This document shows, one piece after another, positions 1 through 12,004 of a DNA stretch of 64,000 nucleotides (position 1 is the first letter of the stretch; each line of letters starts with the position of its first letter). The notes under the pieces were generated by a model, which did no database searches, was not told the origin of the DNA, and saw only the letters and a program-made list of their open reading frames with translations. Source of the stretch: Triplophysa rosa (taxonomy: Eukaryota; Chordata; Actinopteri; Cypriniformes; Nemacheilidae); assembly GCF_024868665.1 (NCBI RefSeq), contig NC_079890.1, positions 974,391 through 1,038,390 of the forward strand, in the 5' to 3' direction. The position numbers and the translations under genes are program-made.

Positions 1-783
1 CCAGAAGGTCATTGAGAAATTTGCAAGTCAGAAAGAAAGGAGAGCAACATTTATTTTCAAATAGTGTTAATGGCCAATGATTAGGTAACTATAGTGTGTT
101 GTGTTTTTTTTGAATGATTACCTTGATTACTTCATTACTGATAATAAACCCACATTCAATTCAAATTCACTGATTCATAGTACATTTATTTGCATGTATT
201 AACATTGACTGTAATAATGATACGTCACCTGATTAATGGCTATTTATAGTCCTGCATTACTGACAGTTGTTGTTTGCGCCCCCCCAAATATTTTTAGCAC
301 CAGCCTCCACTGTTAATAAGACAAATTGCCGGTTAATATGCACGCGGACTAAATTGGCGTATCATATGCTCGCAAAAATAGGCGTATCATGCACGCAAAA
401 TCTAACTTTGGCGTACGTATTTCACGATAATGCAATGCGCATGTTATTTATATGCAATTCATGAGACTGGGCTGAAATATACAGTATTTGTGTAGTGGAG
501 CAGCTGTCATTGAGATGATGAGAATACAAACAGATGATTTTCTTCAGGAGCTTCTTAAATGAATCACTCATTAACTGACTTCAGTCTCAGTCATACATTC
601 ACATCAACTCATATCAACACACATTCACAACACAGTGCCTTTAACAAATATATCACACTGAGCTAAACATTATGGATCAAATAAACACAATATCAATCAA
701 ATGTAATGAAAATTACCCAACAAAAAGACTGAAATCATTAGTTATAATAAATATTTACAAGTAAAATGTTAAATGCACCAGCT
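1..783. other. AT-rich stretch with no gene seen
   Basis: I see no convincing exon here. A further 3' exon of the lectin gene to the right could lie in this stretch, because that gene's last clear exon ends in a plausible splice donor at 811-812. The short open frames lack splice context or recognisable motifs. Confidence 0.4.
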
Positions 784-2397
784 CTACCAAACAGTCAATT
801 TTAAGAAGTTACCTTCATAGACCTCCACCTCACACAGAAAGAGAAAAGATGAAAATCCAAATCTGACCACATTCACATAACGTCCCTTCATCCCGTGACA
901 TGAGAAACTGATGGGTTGACCAAGTAGAATATTAGAAATCACAGCACATCTAAAGAGAGAGAAAATCAATGAGTCTCTATAGAGGGGTTTCAATCAATCA
1001 ATGAAAAGTGTTCAAGTGATTTCATAAATAACTTCACACGGGATTGTTGTTTCCATTGTTTTCCAGAGAGTTTCCAATACGAATCTCTGCTCCATTGGTT
1101 TGAAAAGAACAGCAGTCTGATCTAGCAGTGATGGTCACTGTACTGATGTCATAATAATCCAGAAGATCCAACCTCCACCATGGGGTACTCTCAGATGTTG
1201 TGGCAAAGCAGGATGGAACCTTTCTGACACCATCTATGGCAAGTTGAGCTGGCCAGCCACTCCATGTGGATGATTGTGTCGCTGTTCCTTTAAATGCTAA
1301 ATTCTCTAGAATATATATATTCAAAGACAGTTAATCAGTCCGTTTGTAGATACAGTAAATATAGTGTCATGACACAATTAAAAGATGAATATGAGGAATT
1401 TATGAAAGTGAAAGTGACCTATTAGTCAGATATGGTGAACCATACCCATAAATCTGCTTTTAACCCATACAGAGAGTAGTGAACACACGCACACCAAGTG
1501 GTGACCACACGTACACCCTGGGCAGCTATCACTGCAGCGCCCGGGGAGCAAGTAGGGGTCAGGTGCCTTGCTCAAGAGGAATCGAACTGTTTGGCCCTGG
1601 GAATCGAACCGGCAACCTTCTGGTCACGAGTCCCACTCTCTAACCATTAGGCCACGACTGCCCCCACAAATTGACTGCCCCCAAAAACAGACTCACAGCT
1701 GAAAGACGTTTCACTTCACATTGAAATTTCTCTCTGATACTTTATAACTCGTCTAAGTTTAATGTCAACTATTTGATAACAAGAACATCTCACTTGAAAG
1801 TTTGCAACACAAAGAATTGGTTTTGATTCATGACTTAGATTATAACTTTCATGAATATTCATTCAAATAAACTGTTCAAAAAAATCGATAATTTGTAAAA
1901 TGAATTCACTAATAATGCATGCTGGTGTAAGTATCTGAAAAAATCTGAACACATTCATGATATTTCCAGTGGAAGCTCTGACTGAACGTCTAGATGAGAC
2001 GAAACATTTGATGACCAACACAAACATACCAGAATGAAGCATTAGAGAAACATTCTCATGAGAATTAAACTGTCATCTAACCACAAACTTACAACAATGA
2101 ATGAGCAATAAAAACGATCATTTACATCATTCTACGTGTGAAGAATCAAAAGATTTGATTACCTGCTAAACTACCCGGAATGCAAACAAGACCTGTTGAA
2201 CAGAAACAAGAATTGTACACTTACATCTGAAACTCCATTACATTAATATTGATACAAAGCTGTTTCTTTATTTCTTAACTTTTAAAAAGTCATGTTAAAG
2301 ATGTGAATGAAGAATGACTGACAGCATGTATGATGATGAGATGATGATGTGAGGTGTATTCACCAGAGAGTAAGATCAGATGAATGAGTTTGTCCAT
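784..2397 (-). CDS. Secreted F-type lectin (fucolectin-like), 4 coding exons
   Basis: F-type lectins are secreted carbohydrate-binding proteins with an F5/8-type-C-like beta-barrel that usually recognises fucose. Exons read on the minus strand: 2364-2397 (start ATG and hydrophobic [11 protein letters not shown]), 2163-2192 (rest of the signal peptide), 1038-1305 and 813-949; reading on unspliced reaches a stop at 784-786. Signal peptide is about residues 1-21. The single lectin domain starts [13 protein letters not shown] and contains NPWW-type [22 protein letters not shown] and the closing LCEVEVYE. Phases 1-1-0 agree across the joins. Against the family rule H-x26-R-x-D-x4-R/K, the His position is Ala (about residue 56) and the last R/K is Gln (about 90), while R-x-D is kept. 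The 3' end is uncertain: GGTAAC after VYE could be a donor to a further exon. Confidence 0.8.
1403..1665 (-). repeat. tRNA-derived SINE, HE1-like
   Basis: It lies in the last-but-one intron region of the lectin gene. On the minus strand it begins with a tRNA-like head containing a box A-like TGGCCTAATGG (1644-1654) and a perfect box B GGTTCGATTCC (1600-1610). The body follows, and it ends near a GTGAAAGTGAAAGTGA-like tail on the plus strand. Head, body and tail order match my recollection of the HE1 SINE of cyprinid fish. A consensus alignment would settle the family. Confidence 0.75.
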
Positions 2398-3190
2398 GTC
2401 TCTGCTGAACGAAAGGAATATGAGAAAGGAGAAGAGAATTGAGTTTCTTCTGGGTGATGAGCAGAACTTACCTCTGGGGTTACAGATGAAGATTTCACTC
2501 TTCTAGCAATACATCAGTACACCCCTTTCTAGATTTGTGTTTCGCTCTCCACCCTCACCACACTTTCACTGTCAGGTTGATCAATGTACGTGACACCACT
2601 GGACCTCTAAAACGCTTTTCTCAACTCAACTTTGTCATTTCAAGTCTTATTTACAAATCAAATCTGGTTTCACGAAAATGGCACGAACCATCATGTGCAC
2701 ATGGAAATCTTGTGCTCTCACATGGAAACCACCAGATTAACATAAAGAAAACAACTTCAAACAAGACACCATTCATTTCAATCACAAACACAAGCCAGTG
2801 AATCATCACGCCAAGCTTGTCATGTTTTGTGTTATGAGTTCAGAATAAAGACCCTTTCATACGGACAATTTAAACCCAGAGAGCAAACAACAACAATTTA
2901 CAAGCAGAAATCAAGAGTGAATGGGAAGTCATTCGTATCTGGAACATCTAAATGAAAGCAGAGAACGATTACACAACAGATGCTTAAAACATGCACGGTG
3001 TCATCTTAGTTCACAACTCAAGCGTGCTCACAGAGCGTTAAAACTCCCGTCTATCAACAACTTGAGCCGGTTTTGTTTAGGGCTGTTTTGTTAAGAAGAT
3101 CAATTCAAATTAAGCATGCATTCTGTGTCTGTGCATGAGAGAAGAAGAAAAATAAAACAACGATAAGTAGGTGGCGTGTAATCGTTATAT
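2398..3190. other. Upstream flank of the lectin gene
   Basis: No further exon is recognised. The lectin promoter should lie here, upstream of the ATG at 2397 on the minus strand, but I cannot place a TATA box or start site with confidence. Confidence 0.35.
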
Positions 3191-3204
3191 ATCATTAGCA
3201 CTAT

Positions 3205-3330
3205 AATCAATTCAATTCGATTTTATTTATATAGCACTTTTCACAATGTGCATTGTTCCAAAGCAGCTTCACAGGAGCAAATAAGAAAAACTGAAAAACA
3301 CAAAAAAGGTCAAACACAGCACAGTGCATG
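3205..3330. repeat. Interspersed repeat with a TTTATATAGC box
   Basis: The run ATTTTATTTATATAGCACTTTTCACAA followed by an AAAGCAGCTTCACAGGAG-like segment is a very common fish interspersed repeat. A second, longer copy of the same start is at 10053. The parent element class is not known to me. Confidence 0.5.
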
Positions 3331-4350
3331 GTGTTTATAGACCAAGCATTAAGCAAGTGTAAAACCTTTTTGCTAAATTTCAATATTTTGCAGTTAGTAT
3401 CAACCTTTTCTAATGTGATACTTCAAAAAGTGTACAAAAATACATTGATGAAAGCATGGCTGAAGATAGCATTTTGTTTTTAATATTTAGTCATGAAGCA
3501 GTAGTAATTGTAATGGTAAATGGTACCATTAGAATCATGTGTGAGCACATGAGTGATCTAGCTAGCCACCTTCAGTTACGTATCCTGCAGCACATAATGT
3601 TACGAGGTGTCAGCAAAATAGGTATGTTTGTAGCTAAGTGGCTAGTGCGCTAGTGCTTGCTATTTAGGTAACGTTAGATGAATAAAGCATTCACTGTGTT
3701 TCTGTGGTTTGTCACAATGTGCTGGCTACTAAGCTCAATTTGTCAAGATTTTTGTGGGGGAAAAGATGGATGCATTGGTCTGCATTCGCTGCCATCACAG
3801 GCCGTGCCTGATGTGTAACGTTAAGGTGAGCTAGTGATTTGTCAGTTTATCTATCGCCGCAACAGGACAATAAAGGCTCTGCCTTAACCAAACAGTCAAA
3901 ACTTGTGTCAGAATGCTGTTCATTGACTTAAGCATTTAACATTTAGACCCGACTCACAAACCACACTCAAGTGTGGTATGGCAAGAGCTCCGCATCGGAC
4001 AGTAAACACTCCAGCAGGTGATGAAAACTGCCCAAGCATCACCGGCAACCAGTTAACCATGACTGAGAACATTTACCTAAGCACTGCCTGGGTAGATGCA
4101 AAGAAACATAATCAAGGAGGCCTCCCAGTTGTATGCAAACCACTACCCACATATGTGTTCTGATGTGTACTTTGTTTTTTAGTGCCCCTCAGGTGTTAAA
4201 AAATAAATACTGAGAAAGGGTCATGTGATCAGCCTACACCAGAGTAAAATATGGAGGAGAAATTACAACCTGATCTCGATGAAACAATGGCTGATTTGGA
4301 GGAGATACAGGTATGTTTTATTTTATAAAAATTATGTGCCAGAATTTCAC
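3331..4350. other. Gene-free stretch left of the decayed gene copy
   Basis: Only short open frames occur, without splice context or recognisable motifs. Part of this may be the 5' region or promoter of the broken multi-copy gene that follows, but nothing in the sequence proves it. Confidence 0.3.
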
Positions 4351-4353
<3 letters not shown>

Positions 4354-4424
<71 letters not shown>

Positions 4425-4433
4425 TGTGTGTGT
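4354..4433. repeat. (TG)n(CGTG)n microsatellite
   Basis: About 40 bases of TG dinucleotides pass into CGTG tetranucleotides and back to TG. The open frame across it (Cys-Val runs) is low complexity and not a gene. A block with the same compound structure occurs at 42198-42283. Confidence 0.95.
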
Positions 4434-4489
4434 TTAGTTTTGATTATTGATCAAGGTTTGCTAACATTGCTGTGTCATGTGTCTGAACA

Positions 4490-6966
4490 GTTTGGGACAG
4501 TGATCTCGCTTCTATAGTGCTGCTACTGCATCTGATCCCTCCTTCTGCTCCAGGCCAAAAGAGACCAGGAAAGGTCTCTGCCTCCCATGCTGAGAGACAT
4601 CTTGTTGTCTTCAAGAAGGTTAGGGTTCAGTGATTCTCTATAATTTGCTTGGTCTTCTCAGAGTGGAACAAACATTGAGGAGCATCTTCGAGTCATCACT
4701 AGTGCTCGGCCCTATCTCTCCTGGCTGTGGGACCTCAGAAGAATTCAGTTCACCAGTACTTCATCATTCTTGATCAGCATGCCATTCCATGCAAGTCAAG
4801 CTCTTCTCTTGGTGCCTTTGACGAACTCTTTAAGGCACACTCAGTTTTTGGCACCTCTTACAACACTATGCTACACAACATGTACACTTTCATCCAGACC
4901 ACTGTGTACAACATAGATGTTGGCAAAGTGAAAGAGAGTCCTCGTGTTGCTGAGCTGAGAGCAAGGCTGCTTAGTTAGGTGCCTTAAGTTTATCTGCCAA
5001 GATGAAGTGTTTTGTTAGTGAGGAGGAGTTAAATGGTTCAAAGATGCTTCTTGGGCACTTTAGATGAGTTCATGGTTTTGTTCCAGGAAAGACTCTAAAG
5101 TGTGCAGAGGCAGGTTTTGGTTCTCTGTTTGGGACTTTTTCAGGCTTTAGGAAACATCTGCACGTAAAACACGCTGAGCAAAGTGATCAGAGTTTTGAAA
5201 CAACTGACAACCGTGACCGACTGCCAATACAGATGAACAAAGTAATGCAGAAACATCTGATCAGACTGGCAGTGCTGGAGAGGTAGCCTCAGCGTCTGTG
5301 TTGTTAAAGTCACAAAAGAGCACTTTGGATATGTGTGCGCTTGCTGTTGCAGAACTAAAAGTTGCTGGAGTAAGTCAGTCTGTTTTAAATGCAGGTTTTG
5401 TTTTATCTGTGGAAGAAATCGTTTTTGAGATTCATAGTCAGGCCCAGGATGCAGCTTTGCTCAGTCTGTCCCCTCAAGATTCTGCAACTAAAAGGAAAAT
5501 AGAAAATTCATTTGAAAATTTGGAAAATCCATTTACTTAGTTAAATTCTGAAGCCAAACGAAAGAGAATCTTTACAGAAAAATGGGAAACCGTTGAACCA
5601 AGTCAAATAGTTCTTGGCACAAGATTTGACAGCAGGAGAAATAAAACCTCAGGAACATTTGATCAAGTTGTTGTGACTGATCAATTTGCTTACATGCCTT
5701 AAGGCAATTTTACGAAATCCACACCTTACTGATTTGTTTAAACCCAAGCATGTTCCAAAGGAAGGTGTTTATGTCGACTTAAGTCATGCAGCATATTATA
5801 AAAGTAATCCCTTATTTAATTCAGAAAAAGATGCCTTACAAATTCAGCTATTTTATGATGATTTCGAAACGGCTAATACGTTGGTGTCATGACTCTGCCT
5901 TGTATTGTCATGTTTTTCTAGGTCTTGTGGCAGAGTCATGACAAAGCCTTAGGTTAAGTGTGAGAAAGACATGGCATTGTTTAGATATTGGCATGCCATG
6001 TGCTTTCTCGTGTCTCGTCTTTGGCCCCACCCCTCTCGTTCCTCGTATAGCTTTCCTCCTGAGTCTCGGAGGAACCGTCCTCCAGCAGTCAAACTGTTTG
6101 ATGGAAATAATGATTTGGGTTTAAATGCCACCCAAAGTTGGTGCTTGTTGCGCAACATGCCCCTATTATTTGGAGATTTAGTGCAGAGAGATGATAAACA
6201 CTGGCATCTTTTGCTTTTACTTCTGCACATTGTTAATGTAGCATTTTCACCAGTCCAAACAGATGGCATGACAACTTTTCTTAAACATTTAATAATCACC
6301 AGCTATTCAAAAAATTATTTCCTGAGAAAAATCTCTTGCCCAAGCATCCCATGATACATTACCCACGGTGTATAAGAAAAATTGGACCAATTCTCCACAT
6401 GTGGTGTATGCGCTATGAGGCTAAACATAAATACTTTAAAACACAATTGAAACGTTTTAAAACATCACCAAAACATTGGCAATAAAGCACCAGAGTTGTA
6501 TGGCAATGTACTGGGAGTCTTTTAGCCAGTACAGATTGTCGCTTGGCCCAGGAAAGATGGTGGAACTGAGTGAATTTAAAGGTGGCCAAGAGATTGCTTC
6601 CAAACTAGGAGTGGTGATGTCAGAATCTGTGTATTCGGTGGATCAAACACCATGGTACAGACTATCGACCTGACTGTATTATCTGTACAGATGTAGCATG
6701 TGAAATGCCAGTGTTTTGCAAGGTCAAGTCTATTGTTGTGAAAGATGAAAATGTGCTGTTATGTGGAACAAACTGTATTTTTTGATGACCATTACCATGC
6801 ATTTACAGTCAAACTGCATCCAGACAGAGTTTTAAAAGTTGTGAATGTTAATGAGCTGTGTTATTTCAACTCATTTGATCTTCAGAGGAAATATGGTAAA
6901 ACAGATTCTGCATTGCATATAGTGCCGTATTGCCATTTCATTCAGAGTTTTGTGATTGTATCCTGA
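4490..6966 (+). pseudogene. Broken copy of a multi-copy fish C2H2-finger gene family
   Basis: Several consecutive frames read like one protein interrupted by stops and shifts. A segment at about 4700-4975 contains NSVHQYFIILDQ and ESPRVAELRARLL. A C2H2-like finger follows at about 5100-5180 (C-x-E-A-G-F-G-x-LFGTFSGFRKHL-x3-H). Then come 5298-5537 (FVLSVEEIVFEIHSQ), a stop, FTEKWETVEPSQIVLGTRFD (5570-5635), 5686-5885 and, after an inserted repeat, 6085-6345. Further pieces are at 6476-6665 and 6745-6965, ending YCHFIQSF. I recognise the order from abundant uncharacterised fish genes, probably mobile in origin, but cannot name the family. At least two in-frame stops, frame changes and the insertion show that this copy is dead. 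Confidence 0.6.
5886..6085. mobile_element. Repeat insertion inside the decayed gene
   Basis: The protein similarity breaks after ETANTLV and resumes at AVKLFDG. The DNA between starts with a perfect 14-base inverted repeat, GTCATGACTCTGCC (5886-5899) and its reverse complement (5929-5942), followed by C/T-rich sequence. The termini suggest an inserted repeat accompanied by loss of host sequence. The element class is not known to me. Confidence 0.45.
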
Positions 6967-7139
6967 GCCTGACGGTTAATAAATGTTTTAAATGTGAAAA
7001 AGTTGTTTGTATTCTTTGTTTTGAAAACACGTTCATTTCACGTGGTAGAACAGTTATTGTTTAGTTTAAGTGAAAAATGTACTTTCCTTAGATTTGTTGG
7101 AAAAGTAATAATCATTGTAGCTATAAAAATTACTATGTA

Positions 7140-7565
7140 AGAGTTGACTTTACACTGTAGCTGAGAAAAGTATTTACACCACAGATAGACACTTACAACA
7201 CAAAATGAGTGGTAAAATTTGACTCTGGTAAGATAATTTCACTCTATTAAAACTGTAAATAAACTCTACATGTATGAAGTATTAACACTAATGAGAGTTA
7301 ATTCAACATTAGTGTTAAACTGTGGTAACACCAAACAGAGTAACTTACCCCTAAGTGTTAAACTGTAGAAACACTATTTAGTGTTGCACAGTGTTATTTG
7401 TTTTACTCAAAATAGAGTTCATTTAACTCTGGAAATGTAACACCATGATGAGAGTCAATTTATCACCATTTCTGAGTGGGACCAAATACACTCAGGCCCA
7501 GTGTTAAATATACTGTAACTCTCATAGAGTTATATTTAACACTGCAAAATTTACTGTGTAGTAAC
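7140..7565. repeat. MITE-like AT-rich repeat with AGTGTTAA words
   Basis: The words GTGTTAA, TTAACAC and AACTCT recur in both orientations. The right end (TTTAACACTGCAAAATTTACTGTG) is the typical terminus of an abundant fish MITE. No coding capacity was seen. Confidence 0.5.
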
Positions 7566-7574
7566 ATTTTCTTC

Positions 7575-7835
7575 AAATGAACTAATCCTGGAACATAACC
7601 TGCTCCTAACTCCTCCGGGTTATCTTCAGAGAGTAAGATGCTATGGTTACTTACATACCCTGAAAGTTACGTCTGTTTTTGGAAAAGAAAGTTGAGGTTA
7701 TCAGCTAACTAACCCTTAAACTTACCCGGGTATGTCACATAACCAGCTTTCTGGAATACCCCCCTGTTCTGAAACAAAAACTCAGTTTTGCATCTCGGTT
7801 TTGGTTGAACCTCCTTATTGAAACGGGCCCCTGTT
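7575..7835. repeat. MITE-like repeat with ACCCGGGTATGTCAC core
   Basis: The segment from ACCTGCTCCTAACTCC through CCGGGTATGTCACATAACCAGC to AAACGGGCCCC has the partly self-complementary structure of a common fish MITE. Identification rests on recognition only. Confidence 0.4.
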
Positions 7836-9318
7836 GTGCTCATCGCAGAGTTTTCGTTTATATGTTTTGGATACACAAATTTTGCTATTTTTCATAAATA
7901 AACAAGCAATTTTAGCCAAGATGTTTTCAGAGATGACAGAGAAGATGTTATAATAATTTAACGAAAAATGCGTGTGTGTGTGTGTGTGTGGACTGCAGTA
8001 TATTGTTGGTGTTATTAAAGGAACCATGTTTTCTTATTTTAAGTCTGGGAACATATGCGCTGTGGATGTGCGTTAAACGGGGCTGAGGGGGCCGCGCTGA
8101 GCAAGAAAGTAGCAAAGAACAGAACCCTGAGGTTGTCTATCATTTCAGAGTGAGAGTACTGCTTAGGTATGGATGCAGACACGATTTTATAAGGATGTAA
8201 CCGTTGGATGGTATAGCGAAAGGGGTGTGCTAATGTATATTTGTTGTATGTTTAATGAATGAATATTCAATAATCTGTATCATGCCCATGCCCATGGGGG
8301 TTATTATAGTCTTTTTATGTTTCCAGATACTCCCTTGGAGAAGTGTATCGAGGGATCGTTTATACTCATGCCGGGCTGCTCCGTTTAAGCTCTGCTGCTT
8401 TGCCTATGGTTGTTTTTGTTTATGATCGTGTTTGCTGTACATTAGTTTCATTTTGTTTATTTAACTCTGGGAGTTAAGTATATGCCAACCACCATTCTCA
8501 TACCAACTTTTACTCTGCGATTTACTGAAGGAGTGTGGTTTGATCTCGTTGCAGGGACCAGCCTGAGGGAGGAGTCTGTTTGTATGCGGGGATCTTGTGG
8601 ACCTCATCCTATCCACATTGTGTGATGAGGATGAATTTGACCTTTTATGGCACTACGTGACTACTATTTTGCTTTGTGTACACTAGAGGGAGCACGTCTT
8701 TATATTTAGCTTGTGAGAAAAACATGCCTGGTTGATTACAAGGTGCATTATAATTAAGTAAACAGTAGATTTCAGGATTTTGTTCACGTACCCCCTCCCT
8801 CACTTGGCGTACCCCAGTTTGGGAACCACTGCACTAGCTGGAGGCAAAACAAAGGGAAAACTGGAGGCGGCCATTACAAACCAGCACAGATTCGGCTACA
8901 TGAGGAATTTAAAATATCATCTTGTTGTGTTGTTTAGTGCAACAATCGACAGAATACAGTCTCCAATTTGATATTTTAACACATTTCCCTGCCATTGTCA
9001 AACAAAAACGCTGACGACAGCTGTAGTTAAACACAATAAAACGAGCCGACTGAATAGAAACGATCATTAAACATGCTCGTGTTTCACTTCATAACAGTAA
9101 CCTAAGATTAAAAAACTACTGTCTTTTGTTGGTGTGTCTAAAAATATCTCGCGTATGCCTAAATCATAAACGGGGGAACAATGTTATTTTTCACATAGCG
9201 TTAACTTTTGAATGCATAGGGTATGCTCGCTAACTTTGTTAGTTATACAACTAGCAGTTAACTATCAGCCAGAAACTAAACATAAAAGAAACTGTCATCT
9301 AGTTTTAGTCGTCACAAC
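7836..9318. other. Gene-free stretch with repeat debris
   Basis: It holds a short TG microsatellite (7972-7990). At about 8788-8833 is a plus-strand copy of the terminus whose minus strand reads CAGTGGTTCCCAAACTGGGG, a common hAT-like end. No exon was recognised. Confidence 0.4.
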
Positions 9319-9319
9319 C

Positions 9320-9580
9320 CTGATAGCACACGTACATCTGGCAGACATCTATTTGATGTCTGCATTTTCATCTGGAAGGCATCTGGCAGATGCTGTTTGC
9401 TCATGTGCCCTACATCTCTGAGACGTCTGCTGTCAGATGTCATACAGACCTCTAGAAGATGTCTGTAAGATGTGTAGGATTTAGAACGGATGTACAACGG
9501 CTCTTTCTAAGATGTTTAGAAGATGTTTTTACACAGCAGATCTTTAGCAGACATCTTACAGATGTACCAGTGCTATCTGG
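9320..9580. mobile_element. Non-autonomous DNA transposon with inverted ends
   Basis: The left end GATAGCACACGTACATCTG and the right end, whose minus strand reads GATAGCACTGGTACATCTG, are near-identical inverted repeats. The interior is rich in AGATGT/ACATCT words, which explains the open frames seen on both strands. The length, about 260 bases, fits a MITE. Confidence 0.7.
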
Positions 9581-10052
9581 GAAGTGCATTAAGGGAGAGG
9601 GAACAGTGAGAAGGCTCATGTTATGTCTCAGGTTTTTGTTAAAGTAAATGCATTTGCTAACGTTTGCCACTGTTAGCACACGCAGGCATCTATAGATGTA
9701 TACGCTGTTCAATCTTTACTATAAACACTTGGTTTCTCTGTCTGGTAGGTGCAGATGTCAGGCCACTTAGCTGGAAGTAATCATGTCAGTTCGTCTCTGG
9801 ATCCATTGAGTGAGCGCGTACAGATCGGCCAGATTCCTCACGCTAAAGTAAACTTTTTTTTTAAAAAACAATTGCGGTCCTAGACAGTGAGTGAAGTTAC
9901 ATGTTAATGTTTAATAATTTTTTTCGAGTCATTCTCAAAAAGCAAGCAAACAAAACGTGCTCCCTAGCATTAGTAATTTGGTCAGAGGGATCTTTCTGCC
10001 TCCAGCTAAGCTCCACACACAAAAACGCGTCACAATGTTTACAGGAAAGGCG

Positions 10053-10610
10053 TCTACTCAACTTTATTTATATAGCGCTTTTTACAATTTTCATTGTAAA
10101 ACAAAACAAGCAAAACAATTAAAGTTGTACCTGTAAAAACAAGAAAAAGTTGAAAACACAGAAGACAGACACACCCACATACAAAACACTCCACACACAC
10201 AATATGCACACGTACTAACACACATAGACATAGACACACACACACACGGACGCGCACGCACACAGACAAGCACGCACACACATAGACACGCATGCACGCA
10301 CAGTGAAAGCACACATTTAAGATAAAGGAGAGAGAAGCACAGGTCAAATATTAAACCGATTATAAATTCCTATATGCAATATTAATTAAGTAAAACTTTA
10401 AAATTCTAATTCTAAAGCAGCCCCCCCGGCCAGACAAATAGTGCAAAACAGTATGCAAATGGTGACGAGGACCCAAAACTCTAATCGAGAAAAAAAACCT
10501 CAGGAGAACCCAGGCCCAACCAGGGGATTCCAGTTCCCCTCTGGCAAAAGCTGCTGCCTCTGCACAAGCTCGACCTCGACAGTGCTTGCACAACAAGGTT
10601 AAATAAAAAT
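10053..10610. repeat. Composite interspersed repeat with CA-rich middle
   Basis: It starts with TTTATTTATATAGCGCTTTTT, passes through a CA/CACG-rich low-complexity block (about 10170-10300), and ends in AACCCAGGCCCAACCAGGG and GCTGCTGCCTCTGCAC. These blocks occur together in fish repeats. The Cys/Val-rich open frame across the CA block is spurious. Confidence 0.55.
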
Positions 10611-11460
10611 GAATTTACTAATAAGGTAAATTATAGATTTAAGATTATCATTCATAAGGTTAAGATGTAAGTGTGTGTTTATTAATCACACATGCGCCTG
10701 TAACCCGTTGCTTATAGGCGTATATGCATACATAGCTATATTGTTGTGAACACTAAAGTCCCACTTGTTAATATTAGTACTAGTTATGTTACTGTTTGAA
10801 ACTCGCTTGCTGTATATTTCTATATTTAACGGAAAACTGTTGTAAACAACCTGCTATACGCATGCTATACAGTGCACTTAGGGGTGTTGTTGGGCACGGC
10901 GCGCAGCAGAACCAAGGCTTCACGGTGCTTTTATAAAACGCTCATATGTAGTCACCAGGTTTAAACAACTGAAACACAGCAAATAAAATGTGATTAATTA
11001 TGAATGTGATTATTAATGATATACAATGCAGTTCCTCAGAAGACGACACACCAAAGCGGTTGCCAGGCAACACAGACACAACAACATACAGTGGTGCAGT
11101 GATACTTGTGTAATGAGTTCAGATGTATGTTTTTGAGAGTTTTACATAGACTCAGAACACGACACAACCGATCAGAATCAAGCACCAGCCTGAGCTGTTC
11201 TCAAGAGTCATTTCATGGTTAGTTATGTACAATAACATGTTTGTTGAATTACTGCACTTAGTATCTATAAATCACTCAGAAATGTGTCTGATACGAGATC
11301 TGATGAAGCCAGACTTCAACTCGACAATTCTCTCATGGTAAGACAAATAACATAGATTGATGGGTTTAATTACGTCTTTATTCTGTTAAAGCTGTGATTT
11401 GTCATTTCTGTCTATCTTCTTCTCAGTTTGAAACATAACATTGCAGGTTATTTTCTCTAT
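10611..11460. other. Gene-free AT-rich stretch
   Basis: No exon or named repeat was recognised. Confidence 0.35.
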
Positions 11461-11469
11461 TTATCTTTT

Positions 11470-11645
11470 CAGGTTCTCCAGACAGCTCAATTTATAAATC
11501 ATTATTGTAAATTTACGGTTGTGAATCTGGGTAAGGTAAGAGAGAGTTTTCAACACATCTTTTTCTATGTACAGCTTACATTACAATTACATTACAGTTT
11601 ACAGTTGGAAAAGTATTTCAAAGTATTTAGATTACATTACTCGTC
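11470..11645. repeat. Repeat fragment shared with 23020-23075
   Basis: The words AATTTATAAATCATTA and TTACGGTTGTGAATC recur almost unchanged at 23034-23072. A (TTACATTACA)-type tract adjoins on the right. The two copies show that this is a dispersed repeat rather than part of a gene. Confidence 0.5.
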
Positions 11646-12004
11646 TTGAGGAACATCATGATTTTCCAGCGTTTATTCTGTAATCTCTAGTGGAATATAA
11701 TTTAATATTGATTTACATTATGTCGAGATCTTCAGTTTTGAATAACAGATGAGCTGAGAGAGGACATGATGAACTATGCAAAACAGCTATGAGGTCGTTT
11801 GAAGACATTGCAATACAAACAAAACCAGAACAGGACACCACTTTCCATGTCTGACCTCAAGATTCGAGAAATGATTTGACTGTCCTGAGATCATTTCAGG
11901 TCACTCATTGACAAATTCTGGGCAGAAAAATTTGTGTATAAGCGAAGACTCTGAGATGAGCAAAGCAGGATTTTACTACTGAAAACAAACACTGGAACCA
12001 TTCA

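Noticed and set aside
1590..1665. tRNA gene on the minus strand
   Set aside because: Perfect box B, but it is the head of an HE1-like SINE with body and tail.
4225..4437. Cys/Val-rich small protein
   Set aside because: Encoded by the TG/CGTG microsatellite.
9312..9712. Overlapping open frames on both strands
   Set aside because: Explained by the inverted-repeat transposon with AGATGT/ACATCT words.
10054..10347. Cys-rich minus-strand protein
   Set aside because: Low-complexity CA repeat inside a dispersed element.
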